DNA from: Colwellia demingiae
Lineage (GTDB): Bacteria > Pseudomonadota > Gammaproteobacteria > Enterobacterales > Alteromonadaceae
Reading direction: 5' to 3'
Assembly: GCF_007954275.1 (NCBI RefSeq)
Contig: NZ_VOLT01000018.1
Span: 1 to 45,443, forward strand
DNA length: 45,443 nucleotides
Every line of letters begins with the position of its first letter. Positions within the stretch are counted from its first letter, which is position 1. This document shows, in pieces, positions 33,550-42,275 of the stretch. A model generated the notes under the pieces. It worked only from the letters and a program-made list of their open reading frames with translations, ran no database searches and was not told where the DNA came from. The position numbers were made by a program, and so were the translations under genes.

Positions 33550-33567
33550 ATAAGCAGTATACTTGAA

Positions 33568-33654
33568 ACTTCAGCGGTATTGTCTGCGTTGTTCGTTGCC
33601 ATCACTTAGTACACTAAGCTCAGGCAACTCACAACTTGACAGCTTTGCTGAAGT
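33568..33654. repeat. REP-like imperfect hairpin between hisG and hisD
   Basis: ACTTCAGC at the left and GCTGAAGT at the right close an ~87-bp imperfect palindrome. Inner arms also pair (GTTGCC with GGCAAC, CTTAG with CTAAG). It fills most of the 168-bp hisG-hisD gap. The extended stem suggests a REP/BIME-type element that may stabilise or partly terminate the his mRNA. Confidence 0.65.
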
Positions 33655-33717
33655 CACAATTATTTAGCTTAGTTTCTCAGACAATTATATTGAAAATATT
33701 AATACCGAGACATAATT

Positions 33718-35022
33718 ATGATAAATCAACTTATCAAGTGGCAAGAGCTTTCACCGCAACAAAAAAATAGTGCCCTTGCTCGACCGGCTATTGCCGATAG
33801 CGCACTATTATCAACGCAAGTTTCTAACATCTTATCGCAAGTTAAAAATCAAGGTGATAAAGCTATTCTTGCGTTAACTGAGCAGTTTGATGGTATAGCA
33901 CTTAGTACTTTATCCGTAAGCTCAGCGCAAGTTGCCCAAGCAAAACTAGCATTAACAGATAAACGCTTAAAAGCTATTCATACTGCGTATAAGCAAATAA
34001 AATCATTTCATAGCGCGCAAACAGCTTCTGACATTACCGTTGAAACAATGCCTGGTGTTAAATGCACATTGAAAACAGAAGCTATTGAAAGTGTTGGTTT
34101 ATACATTCCAGCAGGCTCTGCACCATTACCTTCTACAGTATTGATGTTAGGTGTACCTGCACAGCTTACTGGCTGTCAACGTACCGTGCTTGTTTGTCCT
34201 CCGGATAAAAATGGCCAATTAGCCGATGAAATATTAGTGGCTGCCGATCTTTGTGGTATTACAGAAATATATACCGTTGGTGGTGCACAAGCGATTGCTG
34301 CACTCGCTTACGGCACAGAAACAATTCCTGCAGTGAATAAAGTCTTTGGACCGGGAAATCGTTATGTTACTGAAGCTAAAACTCAGTTATCACAACAAGT
34401 CGCAGGTTTCGCTATTGATATGCCAGCAGGTCCTTCTGAAGTATTAGTAATCGCCGATGGGCAAGCAAACCCAGCCTTTATCGCTGCTGATTTATTATCA
34501 CAAGCTGAGCACGGTGTAGATAGCCAAGTAATATTACTCAGTGATAGTGAGTCTTTAATCACAAAAGTATCAACTGAATTAACGCAGCAACTTACCTTAT
34601 TATCTCGCTGTAAAATTGCAGAACAAGCATTAAAGCAATCTCGCTTAATTCTGACTAAAGACTTAGCGCAGGCTGTTGAAGTATCTAATGAGTACGGACC
34701 CGAGCACTTGATCATTCAAACAGAAGATGCTCCAACATTACTCAGTAAATTACGCAATGCAGGTTCGATATTTGTAGGTGCTTATACGCCAGAATCTGCG
34801 GGTGATTACGCCAGTGGTACTAACCATGTTTTACCAACCTATGGTTACTCAAAAGTTATTTCGAGCTTATCTTTAGCTGACTTCTCTCGACGCTTTACTG
34901 TACAAGAGATAACGAAAGCGGGTTTACAAAGTTTAGCTGAATGCATTATTGAGTTAACGGATGCTGAAGGTTTAGACGCGCACCAGCGCGCGGTAACCAT
35001 TCGCTTAGAAGAAGGTAGTTAG
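33718..35022 (+). CDS. hisD: Histidinol dehydrogenase
   Basis: This 434-aa zinc enzyme oxidises histidinol to histidine in two NAD-dependent steps, the end of the pathway. It has the family stretches GLYIPAGSAPLPSTVLMLGVPA (with the NAD and substrate loops, ~128-150), PAGPSEVLVIAD (~238-249), LSQAEHGVDSQ (~259-269, zinc-ligand His), YGPEHLI (~326-332) and the C-terminal FVGAYTPESAGDYASGTNHVLPT. Length is as in E. coli (434). It is separated from hisG by a hairpin repeat and runs 2 bp short of hisC, with GAGACATAATT before the ATG. Confidence 0.97.
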   Translation: MINQLIKWQELSPQQKNSALARPAIADSALLSTQVSNILSQVKNQGDKAILALTEQFDGIALSTLSVSSAQVAQAKLALTDKRLKAIHTAYKQIKSFHSAQTASDITVETMPGVKCTLKTEAIESVGLYIPAGSAPLPSTVLMLGVPAQLTGCQRTVLVCPPDKNGQLADEILVAADLCGITEIYTVGGAQAIAALAYGTETIPAVNKVFGPGNRYVTEAKTQLSQQVAGFAIDMPAGPSEVLVIADGQANPAFIAADLLSQAEHGVDSQVILLSDSESLITKVSTELTQQLTLLSRCKIAEQALKQSRLILTKDLAQAVEVSNEYGPEHLIIQTEDAPTLLSKLRNAGSIFVGAYTPESAGDYASGTNHVLPTYGYSKVISSLSLADFSRRFTVQEITKAGLQSLAECIIELTDAEGLDAHQRAVTIRLEEGS

Positions 35023-35024
35023 TT

Positions 35025-36185
35025 ATGACCTCGCTAGTAAATGACGCATCAGAAAGTAATACATTAAAAACTAATACCTTGATAGATAAGTTAGCAAGAG
35101 AAGAGTTAGTAGATATGGTGCCTTATCAATCTGCTAGACGTCTTTTTGCAAGCGGTGATAATGAGCAAGCTAATAGCAGAACTTGGTTGAATGCCAATGA
35201 AGCGCCCGGTCAAGGTCAGTATCAATTAAGCAGCGAGAATATCAATCGTTACCCTGACTTTCAACCGCAAGCACTATTAAATGCTTATAGTAATTATTGT
35301 AACTTGCCTGTTGATAATATACTGGCAACTCGCGGCGCAGATGAAGGTATTGAATTAATTATTCGTAGTTTCTGTCGTGCTTATCAAGATAGCGTCCTTA
35401 TCTGCCCACCCACTTATGGTATGTATGCTATCAGTGCAGAAAACCACGGTGCTGGTATTATTAGCGTACCCTTAGTTAATACCGCAGAGGCAAAGTGTCA
35501 GCTAGACCTTGAAGGGTTGAAGCAACAAGTAGGAAAAGCAAAAGTTGTCTTTTTATGCTCACCAGGAAACCCTACAGGTAACACCTTACCATCAGCACAA
35601 ATTAAAGCTGCAATTGAGATTTTTAAAGACAGCGCCATGGTTGTTGTAGATGAAGCCTATTATGAATATACCAATAAAGAATTGGGTGCTGAGCAAGTAA
35701 ATAATAAACTCATTAGCCAATGTGATAACGTGATTATACTAAGAACCTTATCAAAAGCTTTTGCCCTAGCAGGGTTACGCTGTGGTTTTACCTTATCGAG
35801 TAAAGAAGTTATCACACTACTAAGTAAGGTTATTGCGCCTTACCCTATTGCAGCACCTGTTGCTGAAATTGCCAGCAAGGCATTAACGAATGATTTAGGC
35901 GTTATGCAAGCTAGAGTAAATTCTGCCAATAGTTTACGTGAGCAGTTGAGTGAATGGCTGAAGCAAAAAAAGTGGTGTAGCGATGTTTTTAACAGCGATG
36001 CTAACTTTGTATTATTTCGTTGTAATAATATCGATGAGAAAAACAAAGTATTTAACTTATTGGTAGAACATAACATCTTAATTCGTGATCAGTCTAAGCA
36101 GCTACAGCTTGATAATTGCCTTCGAATAAGTATTGGCAGTAAAGAAGAAATCACGCAGCTAAAGCAGCTATTAGACACACTATAA
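35025..36185 (+). CDS. hisC: Histidinol-phosphate aminotransferase
   Basis: This 386-aa PLP enzyme of fold type I converts imidazole-acetol phosphate to histidinol phosphate with glutamate as donor. Seen are LNANEAPGQG (~53-62), ATRGADEGIELIIRSFCRAY (~101-120), LCSPGNPTGN (~176-185), VVVDEAYYEY (~204-213) and the PLP lysine in LRTLSKAFALAGLRCGF (K244 approximately). A ~25-residue N-terminal extension compared with E. coli HisC (356 aa) contains no obvious domain. It starts 2 bp after the hisD stop, so translation is coupled. Confidence 0.96.
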   Translation: MTSLVNDASESNTLKTNTLIDKLAREELVDMVPYQSARRLFASGDNEQANSRTWLNANEAPGQGQYQLSSENINRYPDFQPQALLNAYSNYCNLPVDNILATRGADEGIELIIRSFCRAYQDSVLICPPTYGMYAISAENHGAGIISVPLVNTAEAKCQLDLEGLKQQVGKAKVVFLCSPGNPTGNTLPSAQIKAAIEIFKDSAMVVVDEAYYEYTNKELGAEQVNNKLISQCDNVIILRTLSKAFALAGLRCGFTLSSKEVITLLSKVIAPYPIAAPVAEIASKALTNDLGVMQARVNSANSLREQLSEWLKQKKWCSDVFNSDANFVLFRCNNIDEKNKVFNLLVEHNILIRDQSKQLQLDNCLRISIGSKEEITQLKQLLDTL

Positions 36186-36239
36186 GTAAAGTTAACGCGG
36201 CATTACAAGTGGCGTAACAAACATAATGAAGAGCATTTT

Positions 36240-37325
36240 ATGAGTAATACACAAGAGAAAATATTATTTATCGACCGTGATGGTACCTTAGTGGAAGAGC
36301 CCGCTATCGATAAGCAGCTTGATACTTTGGAGAAACTTGTATTCGAACCTAATGTCGTTGCAGAGTTATTAAAACTGCAAGCGAAAGGTTTTAAACTAGT
36401 GATGGTTTCAAACCAAGATGGGCTAGGAACAAAAAGCTTTCCACAGGCGGACTTTGATTTACCTCATAACAAGATGATGGACTTCTTTAGCTCTCAAGGT
36501 GTACATTTTCAAGATGTATTGCTTTGCCCTCATTTTGATGAAGACAACTGTAATTGCCGTAAACCTAAGCTTGGTTTAGTGAGTGAGTACCTTCAGCAAG
36601 GTCGTGTAGATTTCGCTAACTCTTTTGTTATTGGCGATAGAGAAACAGATATGGGACTTGCTGCTAACATGGGTATCGTTGGCATCAAATATGATCCCGA
36701 GACATTAAATTGGGCTCAAGTTAGTGATCAAATTATTACCCAGTTAGAACAACCAAGAATAGCCACTGTTACGCGTACAACCAAAGAAACTGATATTACC
36801 GTTACGGTAAACTTAGACAAAGCAGGTCAAAGCAGCATAGACACTGGTTTAGGATTTTTTGACCACATGTTGGATCAAATATCGACTCACGGCGGCTTTA
36901 GCTTAACCTGTAACGTTAGTGGCGATTATCATATTGATGAACACCACAGTGTTGAAGATACAGCGCTTGCCTTAGGCCAAGCATTAAAGCAAGCACTAGG
37001 CAATAAACGTGGTATTAACCGTTTTGGCTTTGTAATACCAATGGATGAATGTCGTGCTGAGTGTGCCATCGACCTTTCTGGTCGTCCTTGGTTGGAGTTT
37101 GATGCAGACTTTACCAGTGATAAGGTTGGCACCATGTCGACACAAATGGTTCCTCATTTTTTCCGCTCTCTTGCTGACGCAATGTTAATAACATTACACT
37201 TATCAACAAGTAAAGGTAATTGTCATCACCAAGTTGAGAGTCTATTCAAAGTTTTTGGTCGCGCATTAGGTCAAGCTATCAAGGTTGATGGGGATGCAAT
37301 GCCAAGTTCAAAGGGTAGTTTATAA
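36240..37325 (+). CDS. hisB: Bifunctional histidinol-phosphatase / imidazoleglycerol-phosphate dehydratase
   Basis: This 361-aa fusion protein is typical of gammaproteobacteria. The N-terminal HAD phosphatase (~1-165) has FIDRDGTL with nucleophile D12 and D14, VSNQDGLGT, the zinc site around CPHFDEDNCNCRKPK and GDRETDMGLA. The C-terminal dehydratase (~172-361) has GLGFFDHMLDQISTHGGFSL, DEHHSVEDTALALGQA and CHHQVESLFKVFGRAL, the metal-binding histidine motifs. Together they catalyse the sixth and eighth steps of histidine synthesis. Its stop codon overlaps the hisH start by one base (TAATG). Confidence 0.97.
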   Translation: MSNTQEKILFIDRDGTLVEEPAIDKQLDTLEKLVFEPNVVAELLKLQAKGFKLVMVSNQDGLGTKSFPQADFDLPHNKMMDFFSSQGVHFQDVLLCPHFDEDNCNCRKPKLGLVSEYLQQGRVDFANSFVIGDRETDMGLAANMGIVGIKYDPETLNWAQVSDQIITQLEQPRIATVTRTTKETDITVTVNLDKAGQSSIDTGLGFFDHMLDQISTHGGFSLTCNVSGDYHIDEHHSVEDTALALGQALKQALGNKRGINRFGFVIPMDECRAECAIDLSGRPWLEFDADFTSDKVGTMSTQMVPHFFRSLADAMLITLHLSTSKGNCHHQVESLFKVFGRALGQAIKVDGDAMPSSKGSL

Positions 37326-37993
37326 TGACAAAGGTAATGACTTCAGCAAAAAATGTCATTGTAGATACCGGCTGTGCTAATTTATATTCTGTTAAGTTTG
37401 CCATTGAGAGACTTGGCTTTGAGGTAACTATCACTGATGATGTAACGATAATACAACAAGCTGAAAAAGTTATATTCCCGGGTGTTGGTAGCGCTAAGCA
37501 TGCCATGAAAAACATTAAAGCTAAAAATTTAGTGACTGTTTTACAAGGCTTAACTCAACCAGTACTTGGCTTTTGTTTGGGCATGCAGTTAATGACAGAG
37601 TCCTCAACCGAAGGTAACAGTGATGACAATGCAAGCAACATAGTTCCTTGCCTAAATTTGATCCCAACAAACGTTGAACCATTAAAAGCACAAGGAAATA
37701 GATTGCCACATATGGGCTGGAATACACTCACCCAAGTAAGCAATCATCCTGTTTTTAAGGGGATATCTGAAGGCGATTACTTCTATTTTGTGCATAGCTT
37801 TGCAGCACCCGTAAGTGAATACACCATTGCAAGTTGTGAGTACGGCAGTACTTTTTCTGCTGCTATCGCGAAAGATAACTTTATCGGTTGTCAATTTCAC
37901 CCTGAACGCTCTAGTGCGTTAGGCAGTAAAATAATTAAAAATTTTCTCGAGTTAGACTCTACAGAACTCAATCAGGAGCTTGTAAACTTATGA
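37325..37993 (+). CDS. hisH: Imidazole glycerol phosphate synthase, glutaminase subunit
   Basis: This 222-aa class I glutamine amidotransferase feeds ammonia to HisF. The catalytic triad is visible: C84 in LGFCLGMQLM, and His/Glu in GCQFHPERSS. VIFPGVGSAKHAM (~49-61) supplies the oxyanion loop. The ATG at 37325 overlaps the hisB stop; an alternative ATG lies 15 bp further. An extra segment SSTEGNSDDNASN (~94-106) is longer and more polar than in E. coli HisH (196 aa). The 3' end overlaps hisA by 4 bp (ATGA). Confidence 0.96.
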   Translation: MTKVMTSAKNVIVDTGCANLYSVKFAIERLGFEVTITDDVTIIQQAEKVIFPGVGSAKHAMKNIKAKNLVTVLQGLTQPVLGFCLGMQLMTESSTEGNSDDNASNIVPCLNLIPTNVEPLKAQGNRLPHMGWNTLTQVSNHPVFKGISEGDYFYFVHSFAAPVSEYTIASCEYGSTFSAAIAKDNFIGCQFHPERSSALGSKIIKNFLELDSTELNQELVNL

Positions 37994-38763
37994 TGATCCC
38001 AGCAATTGACCTCATCGGTGGTGAAGTTGTTCGTTTATACCAAGGCGATTACGCTCAAAAAACAAATTACCAATATACGGTACAAGAACGTCAGCAAGCC
38101 TATGCTAAATCAGGTGCTACTGTTATGCACTTTGTTGATTTAGATGGCGCCAAAGACAGCACGAAACGTCAACTAGAAACCTTAAAAACAGTTGTTAACC
38201 ACCCTTCTATGATTATTCAAGTAGGTGGTGGTGTTCGTTGTGAAGATGATGTAAAGCAGTTATTAGCGCTCGGCGCAGATCGCGTTGTTATCGGTAGTTT
38301 AGCTATCAAGCAACCTGAACTAGTAACACAATGGGTGAAAACCTACGGCTGTGAAAAAATTGTATTAGCGCTAGACATTAAAATTGATGCACAAGGCAAT
38401 AAAACATTACCTACACATGGCTGGATTGAAGATAGCGGTGTGAACCTAGAAGATTTACTTGCGCAATACCAAGATGCAGGCATCAAGCACGTACTATGCA
38501 CTGATATTAGTAAAGACGGTACGTTAACGGGTACTAATGTTGATTTATACTCTGAGGTTTGCGCTAAATATCCTGAGATTGATTGGCAAGCTTCAGGTGG
38601 TATTGGTAGCTTAGATGATATTAAAGCCCTGATTCCTACCGGTGTTAGCGGCGTTATTTTAGGTCGTTCATTGTTAGAAGGAAAATTCACGCTTGAAGAA
38701 GCAATCGCTTGTTGGCCAACTACCTCAGCAAATAACGCTGTAAGTAAGACAGGTGATAAATAA
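37990..38763 (+). CDS. hisA: Phosphoribosylformimino-5-aminoimidazole carboxamide ribotide isomerase
   Basis: This 257-aa (beta-alpha)8 barrel opens the ribose ring of ProFAR to PRFAR. The active-site Asp pair is in IPAIDLIGGEVVRLYQGDY (~3-21, D7) and CTDISKDGTLTG (~169-180). Phosphate-binding glycines are in QVGGGVRCEDDV and ASGGIGSLDDI. The start could be the ATG at 37990 or the next codon at 37993. The end overlaps hisF by one base. Confidence 0.96.
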   Translation: MMIPAIDLIGGEVVRLYQGDYAQKTNYQYTVQERQQAYAKSGATVMHFVDLDGAKDSTKRQLETLKTVVNHPSMIIQVGGGVRCEDDVKQLLALGADRVVIGSLAIKQPELVTQWVKTYGCEKIVLALDIKIDAQGNKTLPTHGWIEDSGVNLEDLLAQYQDAGIKHVLCTDISKDGTLTGTNVDLYSEVCAKYPEIDWQASGGIGSLDDIKALIPTGVSGVILGRSLLEGKFTLEEAIACWPTTSANNAVSKTGDK

Positions 38764-39539
38764 TGTTAGCCAGAAGAATTATTCCTTGTCTTGATGTTCG
38801 TGATGGCAAGGTAGTAAAAGGTGTACAATTTCGCAATCATGAAATTATTGGGGATATCGTGCCTTTAGCAAAAAAATATGCTGAAGCAGGAGCCGATGAA
38901 TTAGTTTTTTATGATATTACCGCAAGCAGTGATGGCCGTGTAGTAGATAAAAGCTGGGTAAGCCGTATCGCAGAAGTTATTGATATTCCTTTCTGTGTTG
39001 CCGGTGGTATAAAAAGCGAAAACGACGCCAAAGAAATATTAATGATGGGCGCTGATAAAATTAGTATCAACTCCCCTGCATTGAGAGATCCTGACTTAAT
39101 CACACGTTTAGCGGATGTTTTTGGTCAGCAGTGCATTGTAGTTGGCGTTGATAGCTTTTATAACAAAGACACTGATGAATATCAGGTGTATCAATTTACT
39201 GGTGATGAAAAGCGCACTCAACAAACAGGTTGGAACACATTCGACTGGATTGAAAAGGTTGTTAGCTTAGGTGCTGGTGAAATCGTATTAAATTGCATGA
39301 ACCAAGATGGTGTTCGTCAAGGTTATGATATTGAGCAGTTAAAACAAGCTAGAGCAAAATGTAGTGTGCCTTTAATCGCTTCTGGTGGTGCTGGTACTAT
39401 TGAGCATTTTAGTGATGTTTATCAACAAGCCGATGTTGATGGTGCGCTCGCTGCATCTGTTTTCCATAAAGGTATTATTCCGATTAAAGATTTAAAAACC
39501 TACTTAAAAGAACAAAATATTGAGGTAAGACCATGTTAG
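38763..39539 (+). CDS. hisF: Imidazole glycerol phosphate synthase, cyclase subunit
   Basis: This 258-aa barrel, partner of HisH, uses ammonia and PRFAR to make imidazole glycerol phosphate plus AICAR. The catalytic acids are in IIPCLDVRDGKVVKGVQF (D11) and LNCMNQDGVRQGYD (D131 approximately). ASGGAGTIEHF supplies a phosphate site. Length equals E. coli HisF (258). Its stop overlaps the hisI start by 7 bp. Confidence 0.97.
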   Translation: MLARRIIPCLDVRDGKVVKGVQFRNHEIIGDIVPLAKKYAEAGADELVFYDITASSDGRVVDKSWVSRIAEVIDIPFCVAGGIKSENDAKEILMMGADKISINSPALRDPDLITRLADVFGQQCIVVGVDSFYNKDTDEYQVYQFTGDEKRTQQTGWNTFDWIEKVVSLGAGEIVLNCMNQDGVRQGYDIEQLKQARAKCSVPLIASGGAGTIEHFSDVYQQADVDGALAASVFHKGIIPIKDLKTYLKEQNIEVRPC

Positions 39540-40153
39540 TAACTAACGATAATATAAATGATTTGGCATGGCAGAAAATGGATAACCTTATTCCTGCTAT
39601 TATTCAGCATGCCGCGACAGGTGCAGTGTTAATGCAAGGTTATATGAACCAAGCCTCTTTACAAGCAACCCTAACAACGGGAAAGGCAACGTTCTTTAGC
39701 CGTTCAAAACAAGCATTATGGGTAAAAGGCGAAACTTCCGGCAACTTTCTAGAAGTTAAACAAGTATTAACTGATTGCGACAACGATAGTTTACTTATTG
39801 CTTGTGAACCTATTGGTCCAAGTTGCCACCTAGGGACTGAGTCTTGTTTCCCTGAGCAAAAGCTTACTCAACAAAATTTTCTCAGCCAACTTGAGCAAGT
39901 GATTCAACAACGAAAAGATGATGATCCTAAAGAGAGTTACACTGCTCACTTATTCTCTCGCGGTACCACTAAAATGGCTCAGAAAGTAGGTGAGGAAGGT
40001 GTTGAAGTAGCACTTGCTGCTGTCGCTGAAACTAAAGAAGATTTACTAGGTGAATGTGCGGATTTGTTCTATCACACCTTGGTATTGCTGGCTGATCAAA
40101 AAATTGAACTCAGTGAGGTTATGGAAGTGTTGCAAACACGTCATAACAAATAA
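39533..40153 (+). CDS. hisI: Bifunctional phosphoribosyl-AMP cyclohydrolase / phosphoribosyl-ATP pyrophosphatase
   Basis: This 206-aa fusion (often called HisIE) catalyses steps two and three of the pathway. The N-terminal cyclohydrolase (~1-115) has GAVLMQGYMNQASL, TFFSRSKQALWVKGETSGN and the metal residues in TDCDNDSLLI and GPSCHLGTESCF. The C-terminal pyrophosphatase (~118-203) is an all-helical MazG-like unit with EEGVEVALAAV and ECADLFYHTLVLL. It is the last gene of the operon; a hairpin lies ~47 bp downstream. Confidence 0.96.
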   Translation: MLVTNDNINDLAWQKMDNLIPAIIQHAATGAVLMQGYMNQASLQATLTTGKATFFSRSKQALWVKGETSGNFLEVKQVLTDCDNDSLLIACEPIGPSCHLGTESCFPEQKLTQQNFLSQLEQVIQQRKDDDPKESYTAHLFSRGTTKMAQKVGEEGVEVALAAVAETKEDLLGECADLFYHTLVLLADQKIELSEVMEVLQTRHNK

Positions 40154-40527
40154 TACCTTAGTTTTTTTACTGAACTTCTAAGTTACTTTATTATATGCCG
40201 GCATCCTTGATATCTTTATAGAACAAGGATGCTAGTATTTATCACCAGTAAAAAATTTATAATCTAATCGCGTTCCTTTATTGTAAATTATCCCATGATA
40301 CTTATTTTGTGTGATTAGCTAACACACTACCCATTGTTACCATTTTTCCTCGCAAATATTCCTATTCTAAGTTAATTATTATTCTTATTTATATCCTTGA
40401 TGAGATCTACATTGAACAGCTACAACATGCTGTGAACTAGGCAGACATATTATCTCTTGAACCTAAATCATTCTTCATTATAATAGCCGGATAGTTTACA
40501 TGGAACATTACGTGCTAAGGAGGGGTT
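40154..40527. other. Intergenic region after the his operon
   Basis: This 374-bp gap contains no gene that I can support. A hairpin, GCATCCTTG (40201-40209) pairing with CAAGGATGC (40224-40232), lies 48 bp after hisI and probably ends the his transcript, although only a weak T-rich tail (TAGTATTTAT) follows. The rest is AT-rich and should include the promoter of the next gene, which has a strong AAGGAGGGG ribosome-binding site. Confidence 0.55.
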
Positions 40528-40824
40528 ATGTTAAAGCGTAGAGCAATTAAAAAGTACGGAAATCAACTATTACCCAAGCTACAAAAACGTTATGGCGAAC
40601 AAACTTTTTATAATGCCAGCCAAGTCAGATCGACCATTTATCAATGTAACTTCAATCCGAGCTATTTGCCACTTGGTTATCTACTCTTTCTTGATTCGTG
40701 TGCATTAAATAAAGTCACTGCGACTGAATTCCCTGAACTGTGTATGAGAAAATACAAACAAGAAATCAAAGACTACCTTAGTGACCGTAAGTATTATGGT
40801 TACCTTAAACTTTTAAACCTGTAA
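40528..40824 (+). CDS. Small conserved protein (98 aa), DUF6559-like
   Basis: The protein is small, basic and soluble. The opening LKRRAIKKYGNQLLPKLQKRYGEQTFYNASQVRSTIYQC (~2-40) and the pattern FNPSYLPLGYLLFLD (~42-56) resemble small proteins of Vibrio and Alteromonas annotated as DUF6559 in my memory; I could not check this. Three cysteines (~40, 58, 72) are present. AAGGAGGGG precedes the ATG at 40528. The next gene begins 5 bp after its stop, so it is co-transcribed with the ElaA-like acetyltransferase. Function unknown. Confidence 0.7.
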   Translation: MLKRRAIKKYGNQLLPKLQKRYGEQTFYNASQVRSTIYQCNFNPSYLPLGYLLFLDSCALNKVTATEFPELCMRKYKQEIKDYLSDRKYYGYLKLLNL

Positions 40825-40829
40825 TAATT

Positions 40830-41309
40830 ATGACAATAAAAACTATTTGGCAAACTAAAAAATTCACAGAACTCTCCCTTAACCAATTATATGATGTACT
40901 AAAATTACGTGTAGATATTTTTGTTGTTGAGCAGACTTGTTTCTATCCTGACTTAGATAGTGATAGAGATTTGCTAGATAGGCATCCTCAAACACTACAT
41001 CTATTGGGTTATCAAGCAGAGCAACTTGTTGCTTATCTCCGTATTTTACCGAAGGGGCAAAATTACCCTGATAATGTAAGCATTGGACGAGTTGTAACAG
41101 CAACTAAAGCAAGAGGTGGTGGTTTAGGTCATCAGCTGATGACAGAAGGTATAACGCGGTGCCAGCAACATTTTCCTAATGAAAATATAAAAATTTCAGC
41201 ACAGCAACATTTAAAAGCCTATTACCAGCAACATGGGTTCACTCAGGTATCAGAAATGTACCTAGAAGACGACATACCGCACATAGCTATGATTCGACGA
41301 TGTAGTTAA
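40830..41309 (+). CDS. GNAT family N-acetyltransferase, ElaA-like
   Basis: This 159-aa protein has the ElaA signature LYDVLKLRVDIFVVEQTCFYPDLDSDRD (~21-48), followed by the acetyl-CoA site (IGRVVTATKARGGGLGHQLM, ~85-104, with the RxxGxG/A loop) and the terminal YYQQHGFTQVSEMYLEDDIPH. ElaA proteins are GNAT enzymes of unknown substrate. Length is as in E. coli ElaA (153). It is co-transcribed with the 98-aa gene and ends in a bidirectional terminator shared with adk. Confidence 0.87.
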   Translation: MTIKTIWQTKKFTELSLNQLYDVLKLRVDIFVVEQTCFYPDLDSDRDLLDRHPQTLHLLGYQAEQLVAYLRILPKGQNYPDNVSIGRVVTATKARGGGLGHQLMTEGITRCQQHFPNENIKISAQQHLKAYYQQHGFTQVSEMYLEDDIPHIAMIRRCS

Positions 41310-41329
41310 GCATGAGCTAACATAGAAAC

Positions 41330-41357
41330 AAAAAAACTCGCTTATGCGAGTTTTTTA
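41330..41357. terminator. Bidirectional terminator between the ElaA-like gene and adk
   Basis: AAAAAACTCGC-ttat-GCGAGTTTTTT forms a symmetrical hairpin with A and T flanks and serves the converging genes on both sides. Confidence 0.92.
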
Positions 41358-41376
41358 TTAACTAAATGGCTATAAC

Positions 41377-42021
41377 TTAAGCCAGTTGAGCTGATAATAA
41401 CTGGTTAACTTTTTCAACGGCTTGTGTGCCATCAATTGTTAAATAACTACAGCTACCTGATTTAGCTTCTGTTTGGTAGAAATCTACCAATGGCTTAGTT
41501 TGCTCGTGGTAAATAGCTAAACGCTTACGTACTGTAGCTTCTTCATCATCTGGACGAATAGATAAATCATCACCGCTTACATCATCTTTACCTTCCACTT
41601 TTGGTGGGTTGTAAACAAGGTGATAAACACGACCTGAGCCAGAATGTACACGACGGCCAGCCATACGTTCAACAATCACTTCATCTGGTACATCAAATTC
41701 AAGAACGTGGTCAACAACAATACCACTTTCTTTCATTGCATCTGCTTGTGGAATAGTGCGAGGAAAGCCATCAAGTAAAAAACCAGCTTTACAATCTTCT
41801 TGAGCTACTCGCTCTTTAACTAATCCGATAATTAAATCGTCAGAGACTAATTGACCAGCATCCATTACGGCTTTGGCTTTGTTACCTAGCTCCGATCCTG
41901 CTTTAATAGCAGCACGTAGCATATCGCCTGTTGAGATTTGTGGAATACCAAATTTAGCCATTAAGAACTGTGCTTGTGTGCCTTTACCAGCGCCTGGAGC
42001 ACCCAATAAAACAATGCGCAT
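41377..42021 (-). CDS. adk: Adenylate kinase
   Basis: This enzyme interconverts ATP + AMP and 2 ADP. I chose the start at 42021 (MRIVLLGAPGAGKG), giving 214 aa, exactly the E. coli length; the frame opens further upstream (42084) but those 21 residues are not family-like. The P-loop GAPGAGKGTQ is at 7-16, the AMP-binding region at STGDMLRAAIKAG (~30-42), FLLDGFPRT (~81-89), and the LID domain at ~122-159 (GRRVHSGSGRVYHLVYNPPK) without zinc-binding cysteines. It is monocistronic, between convergent and tandem terminators, and lies downstream of htpG on the same strand, a conserved gammaproteobacterial order. Confidence 0.97.
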   Translation of the reverse strand: MRIVLLGAPGAGKGTQAQFLMAKFGIPQISTGDMLRAAIKAGSELGNKAKAVMDAGQLVSDDLIIGLVKERVAQEDCKAGFLLDGFPRTIPQADAMKESGIVVDHVLEFDVPDEVIVERMAGRRVHSGSGRVYHLVYNPPKVEGKDDVSGDDLSIRPDDEEATVRKRLAIYHEQTKPLVDFYQTEAKSGSCSYLTIDGTQAVEKVNQLLSAQLA

Positions 42022-42192
42022 ATTATGTAACCTTAAATTGATGGTTGAAGTGTGGAAGTAAATATTACCTTTGCTCAATAGCATAAATATTCATTTGATC
42101 GAACAAAGGTAATATTTCTTGTCTTTACAATAAAGTCGCTGACACTATACAAGTTAGGCTATGTGCAAACAAGTGGTGAAAGGGCCGATTGA

Positions 42193-42234
42193 TCAAAAAA
42201 GGAGGTGTTTCATGCATGAAACCCTCCTTTTTAA
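42193..42234 (-). terminator. Intrinsic terminator after htpG
   Basis: AAAAAGGAGGtGTTTCATG (42196-42214) pairs with its partner CATGAAACcCTCCTTTTT. The minus-strand T-run after the stem fits termination of htpG. Confidence 0.9.
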
Positions 42235-42275
42235 GACTAAAGTACTAGCAAAAAATTACGTTAAGATTACATAAT

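Noticed and set aside
34383..34715. 110-codon minus-strand frame inside hisD
   Set aside because: It is a shadow of the hisD reading frame with no independent signals.
38343..38690. 115-codon minus-strand frame inside hisA
   Set aside because: It is antisense to hisA, with a composition produced by reversed conserved codons.
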